A stretch of 6,317 nt of DNA from an uncultured Bacteroidales bacterium (GTDB taxonomy: Bacteria; Bacteroidota; Bacteroidia; Bacteroidales; Bacteroidaceae): contig CALBKR010000198.1 in NCBI GenBank assembly GCA_937896105.1, forward strand, positions 1-6,317. Direction: 5' to 3'. Shown here piece after piece: positions 1-5,823 of this stretch; within the stretch, counting starts at the first letter, position 1; each line of letters starts with the position of its first letter. The notes under the pieces are model-generated. The model was given only the letters and a program-made list of their open reading frames with translations. It had not been told where the DNA came from and did not search any database. Made by a program: the position numbers and the translations under genes.

Positions 1-623
1 CATATCCCGGCAATAACCCCTAATGGTCTGCGCTTGAGATTGTTCCAGAGAGCCTTGAAAAAGAGTTTCTTGCCGCGTTTGCTTTCACATTCTTCTACGC
101 TCCCGCAACTGAAGACTCTCTTTATCTTTCTTTTTACAATATCGCTGTTCTCTGCTGCTTCCCTTGTTGCTCTGTATTTCTCGGGGTATTTGCTGCCAAC
201 GGCACTGTTGTAGAGTATCTTGTCGAGGAACTGGCACTCAATGCCAACGTAGTATAGAAAACCATTGAACTGCTTGTGCTCAAGGAACTCTTCGGCGCTC
301 ATAAGCTGCACGCCCCATACCGATGTGTCGAAGAAGAAATCCCATTGTACTATCTCTGTCTTCTCTTCGGTGGTAGTGGCGCATACATAGCTTATCAGGC
401 GGTCACTGTTGAGGTATGTTATGATTTTCCAGCCACTGCTGTCGATAAGCTCCACAAGGTCTCTCTTCATCCGTTTGTAGCTCTTGCGGGTGATTATAAT
501 GTCGATGTCGCGGCTGTTGTTCCTGTCGGGCAACCCCTCAAAGTTGCGCAACACGGCATAATCGGCATTCGCGTTAAGGAATTCTATTATCTGTTTTATA
601 TGTTCAATTGTATTAATAGGCAT
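1..623 (-). CDS. Nucleotidyltransferase-like protein, 3' end beyond window (partial)
   Basis: The frame starts at ATG 623-621 and stays open for 207 codons to the window edge with no stop, so the C-terminus is missing. The protein begins MPINTIEHIKQ. Residues 22-29 (YAVLRNFE) lead into S-R-D-I-D-I at 37-42, where D39 and D41 form the D-x-D metal-binding pair of the nucleotidyltransferase (Pol beta) fold. A later acidic residue, D95 or D99 in QWDFFFD, could be the third carboxylate. The visible end is basic (KRGKK, LKRRP). Proteins of this kind occur in Bacteroidota polysaccharide loci, commonly annotated as nucleotidyltransferase or thymidylate kinase because a P-loop kinase domain often follows. 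That second domain is inferred here, not seen. The start lies 10 nt after the stop of the nuclease-like gene, so the two are probably co-transcribed. A GAAAAGGA stretch at the end of that gene is the only weak ribosome-site candidate. The substrate is unknown. GC content looks higher than in the middle of the window. Confidence 0.8.
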   Translation of the reverse strand, partial: MPINTIEHIKQIIEFLNANADYAVLRNFEGLPDRNNSRDIDIIITRKSYKRMKRDLVELIDSSGWKIITYLNSDRLISYVCATTTEEKTEIVQWDFFFDTSVWGVQLMSAEEFLEHKQFNGFLYYVGIECQFLDKILYNSAVGSKYPEKYRATREAAENSDIVKRKIKRVFSCGSVEECESKRGKKLFFKALWNNLKRRPLGVIAGI

Positions 624-633
624 TGTTATTTTT

Positions 634-1671
634 TTATTCCTTTTCTATATTATGCTGCAAGTTGAAGATTTCTTTTTGCTTTTCTATTTCGCGCTTCAAA
701 TCTTCTTCTGAAGGTAACAACGGTAGGTATTTCGCCGCAAATAACTGCTCGTTCCCTTTAAGTATTGAATAGCGGGCAATATCCTTACTTGTCTCAGAGC
801 ATAGTACGATACCAATAGTCGGATTATCACCTTCTGTACGCTTTAATTCATCGTACATCCTTACATACATATCCATCTGCCCCACATCTTGATGAGTTAT
901 AACTCCAACTTTTAAATCAATAAGTACATAGCATTTTAAGATTACATTGTAGAAGACCAAGTCAATAAAATAGTCTTGTGTGTCTGTTCGCACCAATTGT
1001 TGTCGTCCCATAAATGCAAATCCTCTACCCATCTCCATAATAAAATCTTGAAGATGATTGATAATTGCTGTTTCTAACTCTTGCTCTGAGAATGAGATAT
1101 CTTGTTTCAGACCCAAGAACTCGGTAATAATAGGATTTTTCAGTAGTTCAAACTTATTCGGGTTTTCTTCCCTCATATCTAAATTCGGCTGTTCAAAATG
1201 TCTTTCAAAGTATTGGGTACTAATATTTCGGCTTAATGTTCGTACATTCCACATTTCTTGTGATGCCATATTTAAATACCAGCGTATACTTGTCTCTGAA
1301 TCAGCTCTCAATGCAGTAAGAATGTGTGACCATGTAAGATTTTGCAAACGTGTTTGCAAAATCTCCATATCACTGATTGTTAAATAGAACTTGCGGAAAT
1401 ATGCAAGGTACCTCTTGCTGAATCCCTTGCCATACCGGTGTGTCAATTCGTTTGATAATTGCTCAATTATGCGTTTGCCATACTCAGCACGTTCATTGCC
1501 TTTTTGTTCCTCTTCAACAATTCTTTTGCCAACATTCCAATAAGTCTGTATCATAATGTTTCCTACCGATTCATAAGCTGTTCTTCGTCCATTGTCAATG
1601 ATAGAGCATATATCGGTTATAAAGGCTTGACTCACATTATTATTTGTTGGCAAATCGTTTTTTTCTTTCAT
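634..1671 (-). CDS. YhcG/DUF1016-family PDDEXK nuclease domain protein
   Basis: This complete 345-residue protein matches the YhcG (DUF1016) family in length and layout. The N-terminal helical, probably DNA-binding half (about 15-155) includes YWNVGKRIVEEEQ (44-56), a YGKRIIEQLS segment (64-73), LTWSHILTALR (112-122) and MWNVRTLSRNI (140-150). The C-terminal half (about 170-330) is a PDDEXK nuclease fold: a conserved acidic helix near E198/E200, GRGFAFMGRQQ (215-225), D237 in YFIDLVFYN, the D252-x-K254 pair in LIDLKVG, and Q265 in GQMDMYVRM. All expected catalytic residues are present, so it looks intact. The family is thought to cleave nucleic acid. Members often sit near restriction-modification or mobile genes, but the cellular role is poorly known. 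An in-frame TAA nine bases upstream of ATG 1671-1669 fixes the start at or after this codon. No Shine-Dalgarno is visible. It lies among polysaccharide genes, after a 157-nt spacer, and reads straight into the nucleotidyltransferase-like gene. It also contains a 28-bp inverted repeat. Confidence 0.93.
   Translation of the reverse strand: MKEKNDLPTNNNVSQAFITDICSIIDNGRRTAYESVGNIMIQTYWNVGKRIVEEEQKGNERAEYGKRIIEQLSNELTHRYGKGFSKRYLAYFRKFYLTISDMEILQTRLQNLTWSHILTALRADSETSIRWYLNMASQEMWNVRTLSRNISTQYFERHFEQPNLDMREENPNKFELLKNPIITEFLGLKQDISFSEQELETAIINHLQDFIMEMGRGFAFMGRQQLVRTDTQDYFIDLVFYNVILKCYVLIDLKVGVITHQDVGQMDMYVRMYDELKRTEGDNPTIGIVLCSETSKDIARYSILKGNEQLFAAKYLPLLPSEEDLKREIEKQKEIFNLQHNIEKE
1337..1364. repeat. 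Perfect 28-bp inverted repeat inside the nuclease-like gene
   Basis: On the + strand the left arm AGATTTTGCAAAC (1337-1349) and the right arm GTTTGCAAAATCT (1352-1364) are exact reverse complements, separated only by GT. Each arm contains the octamer TTTGCAAA (1341-1348 and 1353-1360), which is itself palindromic. In the gene it encodes residues 103-112 (EILQTRLQNL), giving a duplicated L-Q pattern. In mRNA it could form a stem of about 12 bp with a four-base loop. No U-run follows on the minus-strand transcript, so it is not a typical intrinsic terminator. It may be a protein-binding dyad, an RNA hairpin, or a by-product of the codons used. Confidence 0.9.
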
Positions 1672-1828
1672 GTTGATTTATATAAGTAATTACTTGATAT
1701 TTCCAGGCCTGTATAAAAGCAAGTTTGTATGTTTTATAAGTTCCTCAATATTCATATAGCAGCAATGCCTTTTGTTCTTCTGTCTTAAATGAATTCTTTT
1801 TAAACAGCTTTCTCTCTTTAGGTGAGGT
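1672..1828. other. 157-nt intergenic spacer with possible gene remnants
   Basis: This is the only sizeable gap in the window. It separates the glycosyltransferase run from the nuclease-like gene. On the minus strand the glycosyltransferase frame stays open for 27 codons past its TAG (1831-1829) to a TGA at 1747-1745. That stretch is lysine-rich and includes KLFKKNSFKTEEQK. A second minus-strand frame at 1755-1690 could encode 21 residues (MNIEELIKHT... ending LYRPGNIK) and stops 18 nt before the nuclease start. Neither is recognisable, and both may be chance. AT-rich arms TATAAAA/TTTTATA (about 1712-1738) could form only a weak stem. An 8-bp CAGGCCTG palindrome is also present. I found neither a convincing Bacteroidota promoter (TTTG then TAnnTTTG) nor a U-tailed terminator, although the nuclease gene could well have its own promoter here. 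Confidence 0.6.
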
Positions 1829-2797
1829 CTATTTCTTGAAGAAGTTATGCTTCAGTTTGTCAAGGATGTACCCGGGACGGTAATATATTGATTTCATTAT
1901 CTCCCAGGGGCCTTTAAATATATTCTTGCGTTTAAGGTAGAATACACCGTTACGCAGAGAATCAGCGGCCTTGGCATCGCGCTTAAGTGCGCGCATCTCT
2001 TTTCTGCTCAATGAGTTGTAGAACTCGATGAACGACATATCAGGCTTGCCATCACGGCGTAACAACAGGTTACGCTTTGTGTAGCGCATCTTTATTATCA
2101 TATTGAATGAATTGGACGATAGTCCGTTGCCGATTTTGCGGTATTTACATAGTATTTCCGGTATTACAATTATGGCTTTACCATCCTTGTACAGGTCACT
2201 CATTCGTGTCCAAAGATCGAGGTCTTCACAGTAGTCCTGATAACGAGGTGTTCCTTCCGGGTAGCCGTTGGTGACATATCCACCGACAGACAAAGCAGTT
2301 TCTCTGTCATATATTGCGGTAGGCTGCATAAAGATGAGCTTTTTGTTTGCAGCTTTCTCGTAGAATCTCGCTTTTGAGGTCTCTCCAAGAAATATCCCCC
2401 CGCCTATTTTCTTACCTTTTTCGTTTACATATTCAAGATAGCATCCCACAGCCATAAGGTCCTTGTCGCTTGTTATCTTCTTGTACATTTTCTCAATGGC
2501 TGTGGGGTAGAGTATATCATCAGCATCAAGAAACATCATATATTTGGTCTCAGCCTTGCGTTCTGCATAATGGCGGGCATATCCAATGCCTTTATTCTCT
2601 TTGAGTGTGACTATCTCATATTGTCGTGGATGTTGTGCAAAAAACTCCTCGACAGCTGCAATGCTGCCGTCGGTACTGCAGTCGTTGACAATGAGCAGAT
2701 GAAAATCCTGCATTGTCTGTGCTAAAACACTTTCAAGAGTTTCCTTTATATATTTCTCTGCATTATAAAGGCAGATGGCAAGGGTGAGTTTATGCAT
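1829..2797 (-). CDS. Family 2 glycosyltransferase (GT-A fold), complete
   Basis: This complete 322-residue protein would transfer a sugar from a nucleotide-sugar donor onto a growing lipid-linked oligosaccharide at the cytoplasmic face of the inner membrane. The GT2 signature is clear: LTLAICLYNAEKYIKETLES (4-23), the nucleotide-binding NDCSTDGS (38-45), the metal-binding DADD (91-94) after MMFL, and EDLDLW (191-196), which supplies the likely catalytic base. The C-terminal 100 residues are basic (KRNLLLRR, RALKRDAK), fitting peripheral membrane contact. There is no signal peptide or clear membrane helix. Its ATG overlaps the end of the preceding family 4 glycosyltransferase by 8 nt (ATGCATAA), which suggests translational coupling. 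It is the last gene of the packed run before the 157-nt spacer. Donor and linkage cannot be read from the sequence. Confidence 0.93.
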   Translation of the reverse strand: MHKLTLAICLYNAEKYIKETLESVLAQTMQDFHLLIVNDCSTDGSIAAVEEFFAQHPRQYEIVTLKENKGIGYARHYAERKAETKYMMFLDADDILYPTAIEKMYKKITSDKDLMAVGCYLEYVNEKGKKIGGGIFLGETSKARFYEKAANKKLIFMQPTAIYDRETALSVGGYVTNGYPEGTPRYQDYCEDLDLWTRMSDLYKDGKAIIVIPEILCKYRKIGNGLSSNSFNMIIKMRYTKRNLLLRRDGKPDMSFIEFYNSLSRKEMRALKRDAKAADSLRNGVFYLKRKNIFKGPWEIMKSIYYRPGYILDKLKHNFFKK

Positions 2798-3962
2798 TCT
2801 CTTTTTTGTTTTCTTCTATCACGTTGTTGAAATACTCATATATTGCATTTGCACAACCTTTTGTCGTGTATAGTTTCTCAACGGTGTATCTTGCCCGTTC
2901 AGTAATCTGCTTATACTCAGTTGGGGAGAGGCTTATTGCATATAGCATTTTTTTTGTCAAATCACATCCGTCATAGAATCTAATACCTATTTCTTCTCCA
3001 GTCAATTCAACTCCATTGTCAAATTGTTCTTTTGTTCCGCTTGTGTTGCGTCCGAGAACAAGGCACTCATTATACATTGCTTCAGGTGTTACACGGCCAA
3101 ATGCTTCGAATTCCGAGGCAACGATAACTGCATAAGCATTTTGCATAAGATGGTCGATATCGTTCCTTGCTCCAAGAAATTCTACTCGTGATTCTATGTT
3201 AGACTCCTTGCAGAAATCTACCAGTTCCTGTTTGTATTCGGTGGTGTTGGGCTCTCCAGCCAAAAAGAGCCTATAATCATCATTCCTTTTACAGAAGGAT
3301 TTAAACGCTTTTAAAATCAAGTGTGTCCCTTTTGCTTCAGAAAGTCTCCCGACAAAAAGGAAATATTTTTTCCGGATGTAATCTTTTTTCTTTTGAGGCA
3401 GATTTTCGATTCCGTTATATATAACGACTGAATTGTCGTCATTTAACTTGAAATGTTTTTGTATTCCTTTTGTAATGCAAATATTATGTGATTTCTGTAA
3501 ACATTTAATATATGATAGTCTGGATGGCATTATTTTCATCCCGAAATCCAGGTCCTGGTATTCCCGTAAATGGTATATATGTGGTATGTGCAGTTTCTTT
3601 GCTACATTATATCCGATATTGACAACTCCTACGTTTGTATATATGATATCCGGATTATGTACTTTCACACGGTTTGACAGGAGTTTTTCTTGTCTTTTAT
3701 TCACTATGTGGTTATGTAGTATAATTAATGGATATATCAGGAATTTACGCCAACTCAATTTGGGATAAATGTTGAATCGTACAGGGATTATTTCTGTTGT
3801 AATGCTATTCTCGGTTAAGGTGTCATATGCAGGGCCTTTGCAGGGGACAGATACGACAAGTTCCATACCATTCTTTTTATTTATTTCAAGACAGTATTGC
3901 ACGAATGATTTTGAGCTTCCACCAGTCAAGCTTGCTGTGCTTAATATGCAAAAGGCCTTCAT
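2790..3962 (-). CDS. Family 4 glycosyltransferase (GT-B fold), complete
   Basis: This 390-residue protein has the two Rossmann-like domains of GT-B enzymes. The N-terminal acceptor domain starts MKAFCILSTASLTGGSSKS, with the glycine-rich loop at 13-16, and contains HNPDIIYTNVG (102-112). The C-terminal donor domain starts near VVIYNGIE (179-186), followed by FLFVGRLSEAKG (201-212), VEFLGARNDI (260-269) and VASEFEAFGRVTPEAM (281-296). E286 and E294 form the E-x7-E motif of retaining GT4 enzymes, which contacts the nucleotide-sugar donor. Length is typical of the family. It is probably a cytosolic or peripheral membrane enzyme adding one sugar of the repeat unit. The start ATG directly abuts the TAG stop of the acetyltransferase gene with no spacing, and the end overlaps the next glycosyltransferase, so all three are almost certainly on one mRNA. 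The middle of the gene is strongly AT-rich. Sugar specificity is unknown. Confidence 0.94.
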   Translation of the reverse strand: MKAFCILSTASLTGGSSKSFVQYCLEINKKNGMELVVSVPCKGPAYDTLTENSITTEIIPVRFNIYPKLSWRKFLIYPLIILHNHIVNKRQEKLLSNRVKVHNPDIIYTNVGVVNIGYNVAKKLHIPHIYHLREYQDLDFGMKIMPSRLSYIKCLQKSHNICITKGIQKHFKLNDDNSVVIYNGIENLPQKKKDYIRKKYFLFVGRLSEAKGTHLILKAFKSFCKRNDDYRLFLAGEPNTTEYKQELVDFCKESNIESRVEFLGARNDIDHLMQNAYAVIVASEFEAFGRVTPEAMYNECLVLGRNTSGTKEQFDNGVELTGEEIGIRFYDGCDLTKKMLYAISLSPTEYKQITERARYTVEKLYTTKGCANAIYEYFNNVIEENKKENA

Positions 3963-4562
3963 CTACAATGTTTTATTTACACGGATTCCATTCTCTTTGA
4001 CAACACGTGCCGGGTTTCCACACACCACACAATTATCAGGTACACTTTTTGTCAAAACCGTTCCTGCACCTATTGTTACATTGTTGCCTATTTTTATATC
4101 TCCGACAACAATAGCCCCTGTACATATCCTGACGTTATCACCAATAGTTGGTCTCCCTTCCTTGTTGCGAGCACGGCCAATTGTTACATTCTGCCAAACT
4201 TGGCAGTTCTTTCCAATTTCCTCAGCCCATATTATGGTTGAGAAAGCGTGCTGAAGAACCAGGCCTTCTCCAAGTTTCTCCTTGTTTGTTGTAATATAAA
4301 GATTTTTCATACAAGGTGTCAGTGCCTTGATGATGTCTCCAGTTATACCACAACGATATAAGAATAAGTTCCGGTATTCCTTGTATATTGCAAACATCCT
4401 TATAAAAGCAAGATATGTGCTTTTTTGTTTAATGACCGGAAGTACTGCTTCCCATTGTCTTAGATCTTTGGTGAGGATTCCTTTTTTGTCGAATATAAGA
4501 AATAAAAGGAAATAGGGAGAACATAGAAATGCTTTAATCCTAAATATAAATTTCCTGTACAT
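3963..4562 (-). CDS. Serine-acetyltransferase-like hexapeptide acyltransferase
   Basis: This 199-residue protein has an N-terminal helical part (1-90) with a hydrophobic stretch at 12-24, then a left-handed beta-helix of hexapeptide repeats: LGEGLVLQHA (97-106), EEIGKNCQVWQNVTIG (114-129), PTIGDNVRICTGAIVVGD (138-155), IKIGNNVTIGAGTVLTKS (156-173), and the closing CGNPARVV (181-188). H105 sits where the CysE-type enzymes have their first catalytic histidine. The second CysE histidine appears replaced in the EGRPTIGDN segment, as in many acyltransferases from polysaccharide loci. It would use acetyl-CoA. The setting between a polymerase-like gene and a glycosyltransferase suggests that it O- or N-acetylates a sugar of the repeat unit rather than making O-acetylserine for cysteine. 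The ATG is 17 nt after the polymerase-like gene, with no clear Shine-Dalgarno, and the TAG abuts the next start. Automated annotation may call it serine acetyltransferase. Confidence 0.9.
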   Translation of the reverse strand: MYRKFIFRIKAFLCSPYFLLFLIFDKKGILTKDLRQWEAVLPVIKQKSTYLAFIRMFAIYKEYRNLFLYRCGITGDIIKALTPCMKNLYITTNKEKLGEGLVLQHAFSTIIWAEEIGKNCQVWQNVTIGRARNKEGRPTIGDNVRICTGAIVVGDIKIGNNVTIGAGTVLTKSVPDNCVVCGNPARVVKENGIRVNKTL

Positions 4563-4579
4563 ACTAATTTTATTAATAT

Positions 4580-5818
4580 TTATGTTGCAGATATGTAAAC
4601 ATCTTTATCGTTTTCTTCATCTTCTTCGTATATCTCCGGATTATATCTGTTCTCATAGAAATAACGTACACAGGTAAGTACCATCATCAATTCCCAAGCA
4701 TACTGTATGTTGGTTCCTGCACGGCCGATAACGCCTGCAAACATAAAAACAGTTGTAATAGATAGAAACTTATATGAGCAACTAAAGGTAAACATTAATG
4801 ATAATATGTAGAACAATAGGCCATAGTCATCGAAAACGGTTCCGTTCTGTTTTATAAATGTATCATTGTTCTTGCCGTAATCAATACCATATCCAAGCCA
4901 GGTTTCCTTTTTTGTAAAATCGGCTTGAAATGAGTTCAAGAGTGGTGCAATACGGGCTGCTGCAGAACCGTCAGTTTCCTGCACAGTTTCTTTGTCAAGA
5001 GTTGCGGTCGCTTCGATGGTGTTTGTTGCTCTGTCAAGTGCTTCAATACCCGAATTTTGCAATAAGGTATAGCAGACAATGAGTGAAGGAATAATATAGT
5101 ACCAGTTATGCAGGCGAACAAAGTATAATGCAAAAAGAATAAGGCAGATAAATGCTGTGCCGCTACCCATTGTCAGCATCATCCATAGAAAACGGATTGT
5201 TACCCATTTATATTCACCACTGAATAATTCTCTTAACGAGAAAGGTCCCTCATCGCGTTTGTATTCACAGCATTTTACATATGCATAGTAAAATGTCAGC
5301 ATAATGCGTGCAAAATGGCTGGGCTCTACAGCAAGGGACTGACAGCCGAGTCCGCGATTTAATATTGTACATAGGTTTATTATGGGCAAGTATCTTATAC
5401 CAACTATCAACGCAACTTGTTGTATTATGCATACAACGAAATATGCCATCATAAACCATTTGCAAATTTTTATAAAATGGTCAATGGTAAAAACCTTTTC
5501 AATCCATACCAAGTTATAGAAACTCACAAATGTGGTTACAAGGAGAATGGAGTATATATATGTGCTCCATCGGAATGATTCCGGATGGAAACTGGCTACG
5601 GCATATTGGAATACAAGATATATGATACCCCAAATAAGTGCTTTTGATGCCTTGAATGAGTAGAATAATAGCACGATGATTGACGATAGCATCAATGCCA
5701 TCTTTATTGGTGCATTCATACCGAATGTATCTATAGGTACATAGTAAATACCATACAGAATTATAAGGATTGTTGCATATAAAGTCAGTTTCGAGTGTCC
5801 TCGGAAAATATCAAGCAT
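4580..5818 (-). CDS. Multi-pass membrane protein, probable Wzy-type polysaccharide polymerase
   Basis: This 412-residue, very hydrophobic protein has roughly 10-11 predicted membrane segments by eye, at about 11-27, 37-54, 58-77, 84-105, 117-147 (possibly two), 168-183, 208-234, 239-254, 332-348, 351-365 and 371-388. Between 255 and 330 lies the only long hydrophilic loop. It contains an SAAAR motif (285-289) followed by LNSF and TWLGYGIDYG (306-315), reminiscent of the R...PLxGxG loop of O-antigen polymerases and ligases. LAVEPSHFAR (162-171) resembles the E-P-S segment seen in many polymerases of Gram-positive and Bacteroidota loci. The tail (396-406) is highly acidic. Such proteins join flipped repeat units in the periplasm. 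Sequence divergence is high in this family, so the role rests on topology, these motifs and the glycosyltransferase neighbours. An O-antigen ligase is the main alternative. The start is 5 nt after the preceding glycosyltransferase. Confidence 0.8.
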   Translation of the reverse strand: MLDIFRGHSKLTLYATILIILYGIYYVPIDTFGMNAPIKMALMLSSIIVLLFYSFKASKALIWGIIYLVFQYAVASFHPESFRWSTYIYSILLVTTFVSFYNLVWIEKVFTIDHFIKICKWFMMAYFVVCIIQQVALIVGIRYLPIINLCTILNRGLGCQSLAVEPSHFARIMLTFYYAYVKCCEYKRDEGPFSLRELFSGEYKWVTIRFLWMMLTMGSGTAFICLILFALYFVRLHNWYYIIPSLIVCYTLLQNSGIEALDRATNTIEATATLDKETVQETDGSAAARIAPLLNSFQADFTKKETWLGYGIDYGKNNDTFIKQNGTVFDDYGLLFYILSLMFTFSCSYKFLSITTVFMFAGVIGRAGTNIQYAWELMMVLTCVRYFYENRYNPEIYEEDEENDKDVYISAT

Positions 5819-5823
5819 ATTGT

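Noticed and set aside
276..665. A 129-codon open frame on the + strand.
   Set aside because: It lies opposite the nucleotidyltransferase-like gene, whose minus-strand protein has a recognisable S-R-D-I-D motif. The + strand product looks like no known family and is cysteine- and tyrosine-rich shadow translation.
1337..1364. The 28-bp inverted repeat as an intrinsic terminator.
   Set aside because: No U-run follows the stem in either transcription direction, and it lies in the middle of an intact coding sequence.
1672..1828. A Bacteroidota-type promoter for the nuclease-like gene.
   Set aside because: I looked for TTTG followed after about 20 bases by TAnnTTTG and found no convincing match. 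A promoter may exist, but it cannot be placed from the sequence.
3769..4254. A 161-codon open frame on the + strand.
   Set aside because: It spans the junction of two well-supported minus-strand genes (the acetyltransferase and the family 4 glycosyltransferase), and its product shows no domain. It is a shadow frame.
5458..5467. ATTTGCAAAT palindrome, sharing the TTTGCAAA octamer with the 28-bp dyad.
   Set aside because: It is a single short palindrome inside the polymerase-like gene with no second half-site nearby. One such octamer in a 6-kb AT-rich window is unremarkable.
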